64,000 nucleotides of DNA from Rahnella aceris (GTDB lineage: Bacteria; Pseudomonadota; Gammaproteobacteria; Enterobacterales; Enterobacteriaceae), in NCBI RefSeq assembly GCF_011684115.1, contig NZ_JAADJV010000007.1:1-64000 (forward strand), written 5' to 3'. Each line of letters begins with the position of its first letter. Position 1 is the stretch's first letter. Under the pieces are notes generated by a model. It worked only from the letters and a program-made list of their open reading frames with translations. It ran no database searches and was not told where the DNA came from. A program made the translations under genes and the position numbers. This document shows positions 40,259 to 51,102 of this stretch, piece by piece.

Positions 40259-40274
40259 TGGCACGCGTCCTGCA
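40259..40274 (+). promoter_or_regulatory. Sigma-54 promoter of glmZ
   Basis: TGGCAC (-24 element) and CTGCA (-12 element) have the GG and GC doublets separated by 10 bp, as required for RpoN. The -12 GC lies 13 bp before position 40286, the conserved 5' end of GlmZ. No convincing sigma-70 -10 box is seen in its place. Confidence 0.8.
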
Positions 40275-40285
40275 ATATTCTCGCC

Positions 40286-40490
40286 GTAGATGCTCATTCC
40301 ACCTATTATGTTTGCTCCGGCTTCATAAACCTGGGAATGATGCAGAGCCAATTTACAGTGCCTATTGTCATCCTGACCGATAACGCGCAAGCGCTATCAT
40401 CCAGAAGGCAAAACGTTGAGTGAGGCACTAAATCTGTTGTCCTAGACCTGATTGTTTTTAGACACTTGTCTTCCAGACAAGTGTTTTTTT
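40286..40490 (+). ncRNA. glmZ: GlmZ small RNA
   Basis: About 205 nt. The 5' end GTAGATGCTCATTCCA and the segments CATAAAC, GAATGA.GCAGAGCC and AACGTTGAGTGA.GCAC match E. coli GlmZ (about 207 nt) as I recall it. The region TCTGTTGTCCTAGACCTG near 40432 corresponds to the part that base-pairs with the glmS leader via Hfq, after which glmS is translated; RapZ/RNase E cleavage inactivates it. It ends in a perfect 9-bp hairpin (462-470/476-484) with a T-run. Location just before hemY is as in E. coli, but aslA/aslB are absent. Confidence 0.92.
40462..40490 (+). terminator. GlmZ terminator
   Basis: ACACTTGTC and GACAAGTGT pair perfectly around TTCCA and are followed by seven more T. This is the intrinsic terminator forming the GlmZ 3' end. 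Confidence 0.92.
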
Positions 40491-40515
40491 TGTCTGAAAT
40501 TTACGACCGACATAA

Positions 40516-40539
40516 AAAAGGCTCCCGAAGGAGCCTTTT
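40516..40539. terminator. Terminator of the hem operon
   Basis: AAAAGGCTCC pairs with GGAGCCTTTT around a CGAA tetraloop. Placed just after the hemY stop on the minus strand, it can also back up glmZ termination on the plus strand. Confidence 0.88.
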
Positions 40540-40555
40540 ACAGACAGCAAGGTTA

Positions 40556-41752
40556 TTACTGTTGCTGCGAATTATTCAGGGTTAGCATCAGCCCTTCACG
40601 GCGCATCTCCGCTGCTTCTGCCGGTTTATGCAGCTTGTCCAGCGCATCAGCCAGCCAGGCGTAATCATACGCGTCAGGACGCTGTTTCAGCGCCTCACGG
40701 AAGGCTTCGCTCGCCTGTTGCCATTCACCGTGTTTCATCAGCAACTGACCTAGCGTGCTGCTCAGCAGCGGCGTTGTGCCATTCTGTTTGATCAACTGAC
40801 GCAGTGTTTTTTCCAGTTGCTCAGGATTACCCGAACGCAGCTTCGGCATCAGCGCGACCAACCGATCGTCGTACTGGCGTTTCAGCCCGTCGAGGATCAC
40901 TTCCTGTGCCAGATCCTGATCGTTGCATTCAATCAGATGCGTTGCCATTGCGACCTGCAGGGCCACTTCATGACGGGTTTTACGGCTCTGATCTTTCCAC
41001 CAGCGCTTCAGGCCTTCGCTGCCTTCTTCAGCCATCAGCTGATTCATCATGCCGATATAAGCCTGCTCCTGAAGCACACGAATTTCATCGTCGGTATGAA
41101 TATCGGCTTTCGCCATCGACGGTAAAATCTCCAGCAGTGAACCGTAAGCGCCGGTCAGAAGATAAGCCTGCTCTGCCAGACGTAAAACTTCCGGATGACG
41201 TGGCGACTGACCCAGCAAACGGTCAACGCCGTGGCGTGCTGCGTGAACTTCACCTCTGGCCAGCTGGATACGTACGCGGGTGATATCGACCGGCATCTGG
41301 TCGATATCCGCGATTTCTGCCGCCCGCTCCAGATACTGATTGGTGCGGATATCGTCGCCGCGCTGCTGCGCCGCTTCCGCTGCCAGTAAATAGTTCACCA
41401 CCGGCTGTTCGGCGTGATCAGCATTGCGCGCCAGCAATTTCTCCATCTGACGATGATCGCCTTCCGCCAGCTTGAGCATAGCTGCGTGAGTTTGCTTACG
41501 CGCTTTAGAGCTTTTGCGCCCGGCAAACCAGCCGCGGGTACGGGCACCGGTACGCAAAACGCGGCGCAGGATCCATTCAATCAAGAACAGCACCACAATC
41601 AGCACGATCAGCATGATGACTAAACCGGTGACGCTGGTTTCAATATTGTAATTGTCGGTTTGGATCAGGACATAGCCCTGATGGCCGGCCAGAATCGGGC
41701 CGACAATAATCCCGGCAAACACAATCAGGAACAACACGAAAACTCGTAACAT
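40556..41752 (-). CDS. hemY: HemY, TPR-containing inner-membrane protein
   Basis: A 398-aa protein, same length as E. coli HemY. Two N-terminal TM segments (about 3-23 and 42-62) are followed by a basic patch and TPR-like helical repeats to the end. Its biochemical role is unclear; it is distinct from the protoporphyrinogen oxidase also called HemY in Bacillus. It is the last gene of hemCDXY, 3 nt after hemX. The C-terminal Gln-rich tail is NNSQQQ. Confidence 0.93.
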   Translation of the reverse strand: MLRVFVLFLIVFAGIIVGPILAGHQGYVLIQTDNYNIETSVTGLVIMLIVLIVVLFLIEWILRRVLRTGARTRGWFAGRKSSKARKQTHAAMLKLAEGDHRQMEKLLARNADHAEQPVVNYLLAAEAAQQRGDDIRTNQYLERAAEIADIDQMPVDITRVRIQLARGEVHAARHGVDRLLGQSPRHPEVLRLAEQAYLLTGAYGSLLEILPSMAKADIHTDDEIRVLQEQAYIGMMNQLMAEEGSEGLKRWWKDQSRKTRHEVALQVAMATHLIECNDQDLAQEVILDGLKRQYDDRLVALMPKLRSGNPEQLEKTLRQLIKQNGTTPLLSSTLGQLLMKHGEWQQASEAFREALKQRPDAYDYAWLADALDKLHKPAEAAEMRREGLMLTLNNSQQQ

Positions 41753-41755
41753 GTG

Positions 41756-42907
41756 TTATTCCCCCTGCGTGGCGGCGGCGGGCTGCTGAAGCAGGTTACG
41801 CACGCGGGTCTGCATCAGTTTTTCCAGCATCGGCTGGCTTTTCAGCTCCTCCGGCACGTCCATCGAAACAGATTGCTGGCTGAGATTGTCCAGTTCTTCA
41901 AGAAACGCTTTGGTCGAAGGATCGGACGTATCAAAGTAGGCGCGAACCCAGGTTGAGACGCTTTCCAGCGACTGTTTGTAGACTTCATCCTGATGACGCG
42001 GAACGGCTTGTGCGGCAATCAGCAGACGCGAGCGAATATTCTCGCGCAGGTACACATCCTGATTCGGTGCCAGGAGCGGTTCTGTGCTGCTATCACGGCG
42101 GCGAATGGTGATGAAGTCATCCATAAAGTTGTGCCAGCTTTTGGTCAGGTTCTGACGCCATTCGGTCAGAGAGCTGGACAAGCTGGAACTGTCATTGTCC
42201 ATCGGGGAATCGTCAGTGTCATTGTCGGCCAGGCGCAGGTTATCCACCTGATTCGATAGCTGATTCAGCTTGAGAATGATGCCGTCGAAATCGACCTGCG
42301 CAACGGCAGAAAGGCTGCCCACGTCTTCGTTCAGCGCACGGCGCACGTCAATCAGGCTCGGATCGTTCATGTCGGCCAGGCTGGCATCTGCGCTTTTCAG
42401 CAGTGCGGCAGCGGTGGTGACATCCTGATCGCTCCACAATTTGCGGCCAGCGAGTTTCACCAGATAATCGGCCTGCGCCAGTAACCAGGTTTTGGCATCG
42501 CTGCCGGAAATGCTGGCGACTTTGTCTTGTAGCTCATTTAGCTGACGACCAAACGAAGCCTGCTGACGATCGGCCTCTTGCCGGGTTTTTTGCTGCTGAG
42601 CGAGCAGATCAGCGATTTGTTGTTTGTCCTGCTGCTGGGTTTTTTGCAGCGCATCGAGTTGTTCAGAAAGCGCTTCATCTGAGGCAACCTGCGCCAGCGA
42701 CTGCTGGTGGCCGTGATAATAGAGACCGGCGCCAAGCGCGATCACCAATACAATTGCTATAGCACCCAGTACCGGCGCGGTGCGTTGCTTTTTCTGCAAC
42801 GTTTTCAGCGTCTTGTCCAGGTCGGAAGCGTCTGGCTGGGGGCTCTCAACCGCTGGGGAGACAACAACATTCTCATCCGGCGCGGAAGGATTTTTTTGTT
42901 CCGTCAT
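41756..42907 (-). CDS. hemX: HemX, membrane protein of the hem operon
   Basis: A 383-aa single-pass inner-membrane protein (E. coli 393 aa). The cytoplasmic N-terminus is acidic and Pro-rich, the TM segment spans about residues 44-64 ([20 protein letters not shown]), and a Gln/Lys-rich coiled coil (about 70-135) leads into a helical periplasmic domain. It was once called a uroporphyrinogen III methyltransferase, but the sequence lacks SAM-binding motifs of that family. The function is unknown; the operon position suggests a link to heme synthesis. Confidence 0.92.
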   Translation of the reverse strand: MTEQKNPSAPDENVVVSPAVESPQPDASDLDKTLKTLQKKQRTAPVLGAIAIVLVIALGAGLYYHGHQQSLAQVASDEALSEQLDALQKTQQQDKQQIADLLAQQQKTRQEADRQQASFGRQLNELQDKVASISGSDAKTWLLAQADYLVKLAGRKLWSDQDVTTAAALLKSADASLADMNDPSLIDVRRALNEDVGSLSAVAQVDFDGIILKLNQLSNQVDNLRLADNDTDDSPMDNDSSSLSSSLTEWRQNLTKSWHNFMDDFITIRRRDSSTEPLLAPNQDVYLRENIRSRLLIAAQAVPRHQDEVYKQSLESVSTWVRAYFDTSDPSTKAFLEELDNLSQQSVSMDVPEELKSQPMLEKLMQTRVRNLLQQPAAATQGE

Positions 42908-42920
42908 TTTGGCACATCCC

Positions 42921-43670
42921 TTAGTCAGGTAGTTGTAATGCGCGGATCAGCGCATCATTGTCTGCATTCTCAGCAACCCGAATTGCGCTCCAGCCAAGCT
43001 GGCGTGCAAGGGCTGCCAAACGTTCACTGACCACCACCAGATTACAGCGCAGTAACCATGAATTTCGATAGTAATCAGGAACTAACTGGTACAACTGTTG
43101 CAGCATTTCTCCGCTGGTCACGACCAGCGTATCAACTCCGGCCCGTTGCCAGAGTGCACTCTGTTCACTGGCATCGTAGTAAACCGGGCTGCGCTGATAA
43201 CATTCGCAGTAAGTGACATCGACACCGCGTTCTGTCAGCGTTTCGGCTAACAGCTCCCGTCCGCCATTACCGCGCAATATCAGCGCTTTTTTACCCTGTA
43301 TGCGTTGCAATGCCGGAAGATTCAATAGCGTCTCGCTGGTTTCGCCATCCTGAGGATAGAGAACCGGCAGGCTGCTGACCCGGTGGAAAATCAGGCCAGT
43401 GGTGCGACCAATGGCAAAATAATTCACGGTGTCCGGCCAGTTTGTGGCGGACTGGCGCAAAGCCCGGTCAGCGTAACTGACGGCATGTTGCGAGAGCACG
43501 AACACCAGATCTTGCTGATTTAATGAGGATAGCAGGTTCGGAAGCGATGCGAGCTGGTTCCCCGGTGCAAAATCAATCAGCGGGGAATGGAAGGCAACCC
43601 GCCCCAGAGCGCGCAGCCGGCTAACCAGTGCTTCTCCTGCCGGAGAGGGGCGGGTGACCAGAATGGTCAT
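42921..43670 (-). CDS. hemD: Uroporphyrinogen-III synthase
   Basis: A 249-aa HemD (E. coli 246 aa) that cyclises hydroxymethylbilane with D-ring inversion. N-terminal [19 protein letters not shown], conserved [14 protein letters not shown] and [12 protein letters not shown] fit the two-lobed fold. Family sequence conservation is low but the position after hemC, with a 4-nt overlap, is diagnostic. Confidence 0.94.
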   Translation of the reverse strand: MTILVTRPSPAGEALVSRLRALGRVAFHSPLIDFAPGNQLASLPNLLSSLNQQDLVFVLSQHAVSYADRALRQSATNWPDTVNYFAIGRTTGLIFHRVSSLPVLYPQDGETSETLLNLPALQRIQGKKALILRGNGGRELLAETLTERGVDVTYCECYQRSPVYYDASEQSALWQRAGVDTLVVTSGEMLQQLYQLVPDYYRNSWLLRCNLVVVSERLAALARQLGWSAIRVAENADNDALIRALQLPD

Positions 43671-44608
43671 TTAGGCACGTTCCCCTGATAGACCTCATGC
43701 AGGATTTCGCGCGCGCCGTTGGCGAGCAGCTCTTCTGCCAGGTCGACACCCATGCGGTGCGCGTTAGCGGCCGGACCGCGACGTTCTCCACACACCATCT
43801 GACTGCCATCCGGTGCGCCGACCAACGCACGAAGCCAGAGCTCGTCACCTTCCAGCTCGGCATAGCTGCCGATTGGCACCTGACATCCCCCTTCAAGACG
43901 CATATTCATTGCCCGTTCAGCTTGCACACGTAACGTGGTTTCACGGTGCGCCAGTGGTGCCAGCAAGTCGCGGGTAGTTTGATCGTCAAGGCGGCATTCG
44001 ATACCGACGGCACCTTGTCCTACAGCGGGCAGACACTCTTCCGGTGTCAGTGCGTAAGTGATGCGGTTTTCCAGACCCAGACGTTTCAGGCCAGCGACAG
44101 CCAGAATAATGGCATCGTATTCACCGTTATCGAGTTTGGATAAGCGGGTGCCCACATTGCCGCGCAGATCACGGATCACCAGATCAGGACGTTTCTGACG
44201 CAACTGACACTGACGGCGCAGGCTCGATGTTCCGACAATACTGCCTTGTGGCAAATCCGCCAGACTGGCGTACTGATTGGAGACGAAAGCATCGCGCGGG
44301 TCTTCGCGTTCACAAATAGTGACCAGTCCCAGGCCTTCCGGAAACTCTACCGGCACGTCTTTCATGGAATGCACGGCGATATCCGCACGGCCATCGAGCA
44401 TCGCCAGTTCAAGCTCTTTGACGAACAAACCTTTGCCACCCACTTTGGCCAGCGGGGTATCTAAAATGATATCGCCTTTGGTCACCATTGGAACCAGTTC
44501 CACCTGCAAACCGGGATGACAGGCCATCAGCCGGCTTTGAACATATTGTGCCTGCCACAAAGCCAGCGGGCTCTGGCGGGTGGCAATTCGAATGATTTTG
44601 TCTAACAT
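43667..44608 (-). CDS. hemC: Hydroxymethylbilane synthase (porphobilinogen deaminase)
   Basis: A 313-aa enzyme joining four porphobilinogens. Cys242 in [13 protein letters not shown] is the attachment site of the dipyrromethane cofactor, and [18 protein letters not shown] and [11 protein letters not shown] carry the substrate-binding Arg/Asp residues. It is the first gene of hemCDXY and divergent from cyaA. Confidence 0.96.
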   Translation of the reverse strand: MLDKIIRIATRQSPLALWQAQYVQSRLMACHPGLQVELVPMVTKGDIILDTPLAKVGGKGLFVKELELAMLDGRADIAVHSMKDVPVEFPEGLGLVTICEREDPRDAFVSNQYASLADLPQGSIVGTSSLRRQCQLRQKRPDLVIRDLRGNVGTRLSKLDNGEYDAIILAVAGLKRLGLENRITYALTPEECLPAVGQGAVGIECRLDDQTTRDLLAPLAHRETTLRVQAERAMNMRLEGGCQVPIGSYAELEGDELWLRALVGAPDGSQMVCGERRGPAANAHRMGVDLAEELLANGAREILHEVYQGNVPK

Positions 44609-44935
44609 GTTTGATACCGTTTAACTGTCTCTGTGCCCATCCTACCACTGACAATAGAAAGCTGTCAGCGTAAGAAGCCATTCGTAAAAGAAGGTTAACG
44701 GGTGTTGAAGAGATTTGTTCCGTTTCGGAACAGACGGTAAAATCCAGAGAAGCGGAAGAGTAATTGTGGTGCGTTACTTTCTTTACGGTCAAACAGCAAG
44801 GTGTTAAATTGATCACGTTTCCAGCAATTATTCGTCAACTATTTGCACAATCGCGGTTGTTCAAAGCATAAGCATCACGATAAATGACGGATTTGGAACG
44901 GGGTTCTTTCCAGACACATAATCAGGCGAAACGTC
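44609..44935. promoter_or_regulatory. Divergent hemC/cyaA control region
   Basis: A 327-bp gap holding both promoters. It contains a CRP site for cyaA at 44799-44820 (listed separately). No open frame in it looks real. The arrangement, with a long untranslated cyaA leader and a TTG start, parallels E. coli. Confidence 0.7.
44799..44820 (+). promoter_or_regulatory. CRP-binding site of cyaA
   Basis: TGTTA-N6-TCACG (802-806, 813-817) with AT-rich flanks. It is nearly identical to the E. coli cyaA P2 CRP site, where cAMP-CRP overlaps the promoter and represses adenylate cyclase synthesis. Confidence 0.8.
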
Positions 44936-47494
44936 TTGTACCTCTACATCGAGACATTGAAGCAAAGATTGGATGCGATCAATCAGTTACGAGTAGATCG
45001 CGCACTGGCAGCAATGGGTCCTGCGTTTCAACAGGTCTACCAGCTGCTTCCTGTCTTTTTACATCAACATCACCCTCTGATGCCGGGATACCTTGAAGGT
45101 AAGGTTCCGCATGGTATCTGTGTTTTCACGCCTGATGAATCCCAGCAAACCTACCTGACTGACCTTGAAGATAAATGGGGCAGCGCGCTCGAACCTCTTG
45201 TGAAAGGTGAATTGCCTATCACTGGCGTGTATTCCATGGGCAGCACCTCTTCCATTGGCCAGAGTCAAAGCTCTGATCTGGATATCTGGGTCTGCCATCA
45301 GTCCTGGCTCGATAACGAAGAGCGTAACCGCTTACAGCAAAAATGCAGCCTGTTAGAAAAATGGGCGGCCTCGCTGGGCGTAGAAGTCAGCTTCTTCCTG
45401 ATCGACGAAAACCGCTTCCGCCACAATGAAAGTGGCAGCCTGGGTGGTGAAGACTGTGGTTCAACACAGCACATCTTATTGCTCGACGAGTTCTACCGTA
45501 CCGCCGTCCGTCTGGCCGGTAAGCGTATTCTATGGAATATGGTGCCGGGTGAAGAAGAAGCGCATTACGACGAATATGTGCTTTCGCTGTATGCGCAGGG
45601 CGCACTGACGCCAAACGAATGGCTCGATCTCGGTGGCCTCAGTACGCTGTCAGCGGAGGAGTATTTCGGCGCGAGTTTGTGGCAGTTGTATAAAAGTATC
45701 GATTCTCCTTATAAAGCGGTGCTCAAAACGTTGCTGCTGGAAACATACTCCTGGGAATACCCTAAAACGCAATTGCTGGCGATGGATATTAAACAACGCC
45801 TGCATCAGGGTGAGATCGTCTGCTTCGGGCTTGATTCCTATTGTATGATGCTCGACCGCGTGACCCGTTATCTCACCCAGATTGAAGATTTCACCCGCCT
45901 TGATTTAGTCCGCCGTTGTTTCTATTTAAAAGTCTGCGAAAAACTCTCCCGTGCACGGGCATCGGTCGGCTGGCGTCGTGAAATTCTCAGTCAGCTTGTG
46001 GCTGAATGGGGATGGGATGAAGAACGTCTGGCTATGCTGGATAACCGGGCGAACTGGAAAATCGAGCGTGTGCGCGAAGCGCATAACGAACTGCTCGATG
46101 CCATGATGCAAAGCTATCGCAACCTGATCCGCTTTGCCCGTCGCAACAATTTAAGCGTCAGTGCCAGCCCGCAGGATATCGGCGTGCTGACCCGTAAGTT
46201 GTACGCCGCGTTTGAAGCGCTGCCGGGTAAAGTCACGCTGGTGAATCCGCAGATTTCACCTGATCTGTCAGAAAGCGATTTAACCTTTATTCATGTGCCG
46301 ATTGGCCGTGCGAACCGCACCGGCTGGTATCTGTATAATCAGTCGCCGTCGATGGAATCTATCGTCAGCCACCAGCCGCTGGAATATAACCGCTATCTGA
46401 ATAAACTGGTGGCGTGGGCCTATTTCAACGGACTACTGACGTCCACGACACGCCTGCATATTAAAAGCGGCAGCTTGTGTGATATCGCCAAACTGCGCGA
46501 ACTGGTGGCGGATGTTTCGCACAACTTCCCGCTGCGCCTGGCGGCACCGACGCCAAAAGCGTTGTACAGCCCGTGCGAAATTCGTCACTTAGCGATTATC
46601 GTTAATCTGGAACACGATCCGACCGCAGCTTTCCGCAATCAGGTGGTGCATTTTGATTTCCGTAAGCTGGATGTTTTCAGTTTCGGGCAGAATCAGCAAT
46701 GCATGGTCGGCAGTATTGACCTGCTCTATCGCAACTCATGGAATGAAGTGCGTACGCTGCATTTCAGCGGTGAACAGGCGGTGCTTGAAGCGCTGAAAAC
46801 TATCCTGGGCAAAATGCATCAGGATGCTGCACCGCCGGAATCGGTAGAAGTGTTCTGCTACAGTCAGCATTTACGTGGCCTTATCCGTACGCGGATTCAG
46901 CAACTGGTGTCGGAATGTATTGAGCTTCGCCTGTCGAGCAAACGACTCGAACCCGGGCGCTTCAAAGCCGTGCGTGTTGCCGGGCAAACCTGGGGACTGT
47001 TCTTTGAACGTCTCAGCGTTTCTGTGCAAAAGCTGGAGAATGCGATCGAATTCTATGGCGCGATTTCCAACAACAAACTGCACGGTTTGTCGGTGAAATT
47101 GCAGACCGATCAGGCGCATCTCCCCGCTGTGATTGACGGCTACGCCAGCGAAGGGATCATTCAGTTCTTCTTCGAAGACAGTTCGGATGACATCGGCTTT
47201 AATATCTACATTCTTGATGAATCCAACCGTGTTGAGGTCTATCACCACTGCGAAGGCAGCAAAGAGGATCTGGTGCGCGATGTCAGCCGGTTCTACTCAT
47301 CTTCCCATGACCGGTTTACCTACGGCTCAAGCTTTATTAACTTCAACCTGCCGCAGTTCTATCAAATTGTGTCGCTCGATGACCGGATTCAGGTGATCCC
47401 TTTTCGCAGCAATGCCCTCTCTGCCGCCTGCGCCACCTTGCCTGAAAGCGACGTCGAACCTTCGCGGCTGAAGCAGCAATTCCAGTTGCATTAG
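44936..47494 (+). CDS. cyaA: Adenylate cyclase, class I
   Basis: An 852-aa class I adenylate cyclase (E. coli 848 aa). The catalytic N-terminal half has [23 protein letters not shown] with the metal-binding aspartates; the C-terminal half mediates glucose/PTS-EIIA control. The first 34 residues are identical to E. coli. The start is TTG at 44936, a rare codon conserved from E. coli that limits expression. Just downstream cyaY is missing. Confidence 0.97.
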   Translation: MYLYIETLKQRLDAINQLRVDRALAAMGPAFQQVYQLLPVFLHQHHPLMPGYLEGKVPHGICVFTPDESQQTYLTDLEDKWGSALEPLVKGELPITGVYSMGSTSSIGQSQSSDLDIWVCHQSWLDNEERNRLQQKCSLLEKWAASLGVEVSFFLIDENRFRHNESGSLGGEDCGSTQHILLLDEFYRTAVRLAGKRILWNMVPGEEEAHYDEYVLSLYAQGALTPNEWLDLGGLSTLSAEEYFGASLWQLYKSIDSPYKAVLKTLLLETYSWEYPKTQLLAMDIKQRLHQGEIVCFGLDSYCMMLDRVTRYLTQIEDFTRLDLVRRCFYLKVCEKLSRARASVGWRREILSQLVAEWGWDEERLAMLDNRANWKIERVREAHNELLDAMMQSYRNLIRFARRNNLSVSASPQDIGVLTRKLYAAFEALPGKVTLVNPQISPDLSESDLTFIHVPIGRANRTGWYLYNQSPSMESIVSHQPLEYNRYLNKLVAWAYFNGLLTSTTRLHIKSGSLCDIAKLRELVADVSHNFPLRLAAPTPKALYSPCEIRHLAIIVNLEHDPTAAFRNQVVHFDFRKLDVFSFGQNQQCMVGSIDLLYRNSWNEVRTLHFSGEQAVLEALKTILGKMHQDAAPPESVEVFCYSQHLRGLIRTRIQQLVSECIELRLSSKRLEPGRFKAVRVAGQTWGLFFERLSVSVQKLENAIEFYGAISNNKLHGLSVKLQTDQAHLPAVIDGYASEGIIQFFFEDSSDDIGFNIYILDESNRVEVYHHCEGSKEDLVRDVSRFYSSSHDRFTYGSSFINFNLPQFYQIVSLDDRIQVIPFRSNALSAACATLPESDVEPSRLKQQFQLH

Positions 47495-47652
47495 AAAAGG
47501 TGTCCGTATCACGGACATGTGGCAGATTATCCGGCTTTCCTGCGCTTTAAACCCTGAAAATGTGCCCGGGGGTTTTGTCGATTCCTGTTGCTTTTCATGA
47601 TCCACCTGCGATTATAGAGAGCTTGGTCGCATGAATTACGGGCATTCATAAA

Positions 47653-47856
47653 ATGAAAAACGCTTTACGCTGGTCTCTGGCCGCGACAATACTCTTTTCT
47701 CTCTCCGGTTGCGGACTTAAAGGGCCGTTGTATTTCCCACCGCCGGAAAAATCAGCCACGCAAAAAACCAGCAATGTTCCGGGTACGGCGAACGATGGTT
47801 CGTCGCAGGAAAAAGGGGTATCACCAGAAAGCCTCACGACGAACTCCAGAGATTGA
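47653..47856 (+). CDS. lptM: LPS-assembly lipoprotein LptM (YifL)
   Basis: A 67-aa lipoprotein: signal peptide with lipobox LSGC (Cys20), then GLKGPLYFPPPEK conserved in YifL/LptM, and a low-complexity Ser/Thr/Asn tail. In E. coli LptM assists oxidative maturation of the LptD-LptE translocon. It lies 96 nt before dapF, as in E. coli. Confidence 0.92.
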   Translation: MKNALRWSLAATILFSLSGCGLKGPLYFPPPEKSATQKTSNVPGTANDGSSQEKGVSPESLTTNSRD

Positions 47857-47952
47857 CCAGCAAATTGTCGGGGGTTTCGTGCCATGCTGGCAGAACCCTC
47901 TTCTTAAAGGATCATCGCGACTGGATTTGACCAGCGGTAAACGGAGTCAGTT

Positions 47953-48777
47953 ATGCAGTTCTCCAAAATGCACGGCCTGGGTAACGATTTTATGGTCGTT
48001 GATGCCGTCACTCAAAATGTCTATTTTTCTCCCGAGTTGATCCGTCGTTTGTCTGACCGTCACCGTGGCGTAGGTTTTGACCAGTTACTGGTGGTGGAAC
48101 CTCCTTACGATCCCGAATTAGACTTTCATTACCGTATTTTTAACGCGGACGGCAGTGAAGTCGCGCAGTGTGGTAATGGTGCGCGCTGTTTTGCCCGCTT
48201 TGTCCGCATTAAAGGTCTGACAAACAAACGTGATATCCGCGTCAGCACGCAGACCGGCCGCATGGTGCTGACTGTCACCGAAGATGAAGAAGTGCAGGTC
48301 AACATGGGCGAGCCGGTTTTCGAGCCGCAACAGGTGCCTTTCCGTGCAGCGAAACCGGAAAAGACCTATATTCTGCGTGCAGAAGAGCGCACAGTATTTT
48401 GCGGTGTGGTGTCGATGGGAAACCCGCATTGCGTATTACAGGTGGATGATGTGCTGACAGCAGAAGTCGAGGTTCTCGGACCGATGCTGGAAAGTCATGA
48501 CCGTTTTCCTGAGCGTGTGAACGTCGGTTTCATGCAGATCCTCAGCCCGGAAAGCGTAAAATTGCGCGTGTACGAGCGCGGTGCCGGTGAAACACAGGCA
48601 TGCGGAAGTGGTGCCTGCGCGGCTGTGGCGGTTGGCATTCAGCAAGGTTTACTCGCAGAAGAAGTTCAGGTGGAACTGCCGGGAGGCAGCCTCGACATTC
48701 GCTGGAAAGGGCCGGGTCATCCGCTTTATATGACCGGACCTGCCACTCATGTTTACGACGGATTTATTCATCTATGA
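47953..48777 (+). CDS. dapF: Diaminopimelate epimerase
   Basis: A 274-aa PLP-independent epimerase converting LL- to meso-DAP for lysine and peptidoglycan. The catalytic cysteines are Cys73 (CGNGARC) and Cys217 (ACGSGAC). Same length as E. coli DapF. An ACGGAG ribosome site precedes the ATG. The stop overlaps the start of yigA by 4 nt. Confidence 0.97.
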   Translation: MQFSKMHGLGNDFMVVDAVTQNVYFSPELIRRLSDRHRGVGFDQLLVVEPPYDPELDFHYRIFNADGSEVAQCGNGARCFARFVRIKGLTNKRDIRVSTQTGRMVLTVTEDEEVQVNMGEPVFEPQQVPFRAAKPEKTYILRAEERTVFCGVVSMGNPHCVLQVDDVLTAEVEVLGPMLESHDRFPERVNVGFMQILSPESVKLRVYERGAGETQACGSGACAAVAVGIQQGLLAEEVQVELPGGSLDIRWKGPGHPLYMTGPATHVYDGFIHL

Positions 48778-49478
48778 ACAATCTTGATGACCAGATTGAA
48801 CCGGTAATAGCTCTCGACGATGACAGCGTGATGCAATATCTGCTGCAAAACCCGGATTTCTTTATTCGCAATGCGCGCAGCGTCGAGCAGATGCACGTAC
48901 CGCATCCGGTGAAAGGCAGTATTTCGCTGGTTGAATGGCAACTCGGACGTCAGCGTCATCAGATTGCCCAGCTTGAAGAAGAAATTACCTTGCTGATGGA
49001 GCAGGCTTCGGTCAACGAAGCGTTGTTCGGGCGGATGATCGAGCTTCAGGCCACGCTTGCGGCGGCCAGCAGTTTGCAGGATATGCTTAACCGCCTGCAA
49101 CGCTGGGCACGCAGTCTGGGGCTGGCGGGCGCCAATGTGCGCTTGTTCAGTGAAGGCTGGCGCATCGGCGCGCCATCAGATTTCACTCATCTTGCGGTGA
49201 GCCGCAGCGCGTTTGAATCCATGCGCATCCAGCGTCTGGGTGAAACGCCGCATTATCTCGGCGGCCTGAACGGTCCGGAATTACTGCTGTTATTGCCGCA
49301 GGCGAAAGCCGTGGGTTCCGTCGCACTGTCGCTGATGGGCGAACAGGGTGAGCTGGGCGTGCTGATTTTCAGCAGCCGTGATCCCCAGCATTATCAGCCA
49401 GGAATGGGCACGGTGCTACTCAACCAACTGGCAAAAATGTTACCTGGCCTGCTGGAACGCTGGATCGAACGCGTATGA
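48774..49478 (+). CDS. yigA: DUF484 protein YigA
   Basis: A 234-aa DUF484 (GAF-like) protein of unknown function. An N-terminal coiled coil includes [20 protein letters not shown] and is followed by a GAF-like domain to the end. ATG 48774 overlaps the dapF stop and gives the E. coli length (235 aa); the longer frame from 48600 lies inside dapF and is rejected. It is coupled to xerC by a 4-nt overlap, a conserved dapF-yigA-xerC-yigB unit. Confidence 0.93.
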   Translation: MNNLDDQIEPVIALDDDSVMQYLLQNPDFFIRNARSVEQMHVPHPVKGSISLVEWQLGRQRHQIAQLEEEITLLMEQASVNEALFGRMIELQATLAAASSLQDMLNRLQRWARSLGLAGANVRLFSEGWRIGAPSDFTHLAVSRSAFESMRIQRLGETPHYLGGLNGPELLLLLPQAKAVGSVALSLMGEQGELGVLIFSSRDPQHYQPGMGTVLLNQLAKMLPGLLERWIERV

Positions 49479-50386
49479 ATCACACCGAATCGCCTCTCTA
49501 TCCCGCAGTCGAGGCGTTTCTGCGTTACCTGCATGTTGAACGCCAGCTCAGCCCGCTTACCACCACCAATTACAGCCGCCAGTTAGAAGCCCTGATCGCC
49601 ATCTCCGGCGAGATCGGTATTTCCAACTGGCAGCAACTCGATGCGCCAAAAGTCCGCATGTTACTGGCGCGCAGTAAACGCGCCGGTTTGGGGCCATCCA
49701 GTCTGGCGCTGCGCATGTCTTCGCTGCGCAGCTTTCTTGACTGGCTGGTGCGTCAGGGCGTATTAAGCGCCAATCCTGCCAAAGGCATTTCCACGCCGCG
49801 TTCACCCAAGCATTTGCCAAAAAATCTTGATGTCGATGAAGTGAATAAACTGCTGGACATCGATCTCAATGATCCGCTTTCCGTGCGTGACCGCGCGATG
49901 CTGGAAGTGATGTATGGCGGCGGGCTGCGTCTTTCGGAACTGGTGGGTATCGACTGCAAACATATCGATATGGCCTCCGGCGAAGTGCGCGTGTTGGGTA
50001 AAGGCAGCAAAGAGCGCAAAGTGCCGATCGGGCGAACGGCTGTCACCTGGCTCGAACACTGGCTGGAACGCCGCGCTGATTTTAATCCGCAGGATGACGC
50101 GATGTTTTTGTCGAGCAAAGGCAGCCGTATTTCTGCGCGTAACGTGCAAAAGCGGTTTGCTGAATGGGGCGTGAAACAGGGCGTTAACAGCCATATTCAT
50201 CCGCATAAACTACGACATTCTTTTGCCACGCACGTGCTGGAATCCAGCGGGGATCTACGCGCGGTACAGGAACTGCTGGGGCACGCGAATCTGTCCACCA
50301 CCCAAATCTATACCCACCTCGACTTTCAACATTTGGCGACGGTTTACGACGCCGCGCATCCCCGCGCAAAACGAGGAAAATCCTGA
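49475..50386 (+). CDS. xerC: Tyrosine recombinase XerC
   Basis: A 303-aa tyrosine recombinase that, with XerD, resolves chromosome dimers at dif under FtsK control. The SAM-like N-terminal domain covers residues 1-100. The catalytic set is complete: Arg152, Lys176, His244, Arg247, His270 and Tyr279. It overlaps yigA by 4 nt and yigB by 1 nt. The gene belongs to the housekeeping Xer system, not to an integron or island. Confidence 0.96.
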   Translation: MNHTESPLYPAVEAFLRYLHVERQLSPLTTTNYSRQLEALIAISGEIGISNWQQLDAPKVRMLLARSKRAGLGPSSLALRMSSLRSFLDWLVRQGVLSANPAKGISTPRSPKHLPKNLDVDEVNKLLDIDLNDPLSVRDRAMLEVMYGGGLRLSELVGIDCKHIDMASGEVRVLGKGSKERKVPIGRTAVTWLEHWLERRADFNPQDDAMFLSSKGSRISARNVQKRFAEWGVKQGVNSHIHPHKLRHSFATHVLESSGDLRAVQELLGHANLSTTQIYTHLDFQHLATVYDAAHPRAKRGKS

Positions 50387-51102
50387 TGAAGTTCTATCGT
50401 CCGCTGAAACGCATTGAAGCGATCACCTTCGATTTAGACGACACGCTGTATGACAATTACGACGTTATCCGCCGTACCGATACCGAAACGCTGAAATTCA
50501 TGCAGGGTTTCCATCCGGCGCTGACGGATATGGCACCGGATACTGTCCGCCTGATGCGTGCAGAATTACTGGCGCAGGACGCGGAGATTTATCACGACGT
50601 CACCGAATGGCGCCGTCAGGCGGTTTTGCTGGCGATGACCCGCGCGGGTCTGAGTCGCAGTGAGGCTGAACAGGGCACCAAAGCCACAATGGAAACCTTC
50701 GCGAAGTGGCGCAGCAGGATTTATGTTCCGCAGGAAAATCACGACGCGCTGGCGGCGCTGGCCGAACGCTGGCCGCTGGTTGCTATCACTAACGGCAATG
50801 CCGATCCGCACGCCTGTGGTCTGGCGCAATATTTCCAGTTTACGTTGCGGGCGGGCGATCATGGCCGTGCCAAACCTTACGCCGACATGTATAAAAAAAC
50901 GTCGATGAAGCTGGATATCCCGCTGGAAAACATTCTGCATGTGGGCGATGACCTGACGACAGACGTCGCGGGCGCGGTGCGTTGCGGGATGCAATCATGC
51001 TGGATTAATTTGCGCGAAGGCGACCTGATGCACATTAACGATGCCCGTCTGTTACCGCATATTGAGATTTCGCAGTTGGCATCGCTGACAGCATTGCTAT
51101 AA
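50386..51102 (+). CDS. yigB: HAD-family phosphatase YigB (FMN phosphatase)
   Basis: A 238-aa HAD hydrolase with motif I FDLDDTLYDN (Asp16 nucleophile, Asp18), motif II ITNGN and motif IV HVGDDLTTDV. E. coli YigB dephosphorylates FMN and 5-amino-6-ribitylamino-uracil phosphate in riboflavin synthesis. It shares one base with the xerC stop (TGATG). Confidence 0.94.
   Translation: MKFYRPLKRIEAITFDLDDTLYDNYDVIRRTDTETLKFMQGFHPALTDMAPDTVRLMRAELLAQDAEIYHDVTEWRRQAVLLAMTRAGLSRSEAEQGTKATMETFAKWRSRIYVPQENHDALAALAERWPLVAITNGNADPHACGLAQYFQFTLRAGDHGRAKPYADMYKKTSMKLDIPLENILHVGDDLTTDVAGAVRCGMQSCWINLREGDLMHINDARLLPHIEISQLASLTALL

Noticed and set aside
40452..40664. 70-aa frame across the GlmZ terminator into hemY
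   Set aside because: It overlaps the sRNA terminator and antisense hemY, without protein features.
47327..47605. 92-aa minus-strand frame at the place where cyaY would be
   Set aside because: Its translation has no frataxin motif, and half of it is antisense to cyaA.
49475..50386. Tyrosine recombinase as a marker of a mobile island
   Set aside because: It is the housekeeping XerC in its conserved dapF-yigA-xerC-yigB context.
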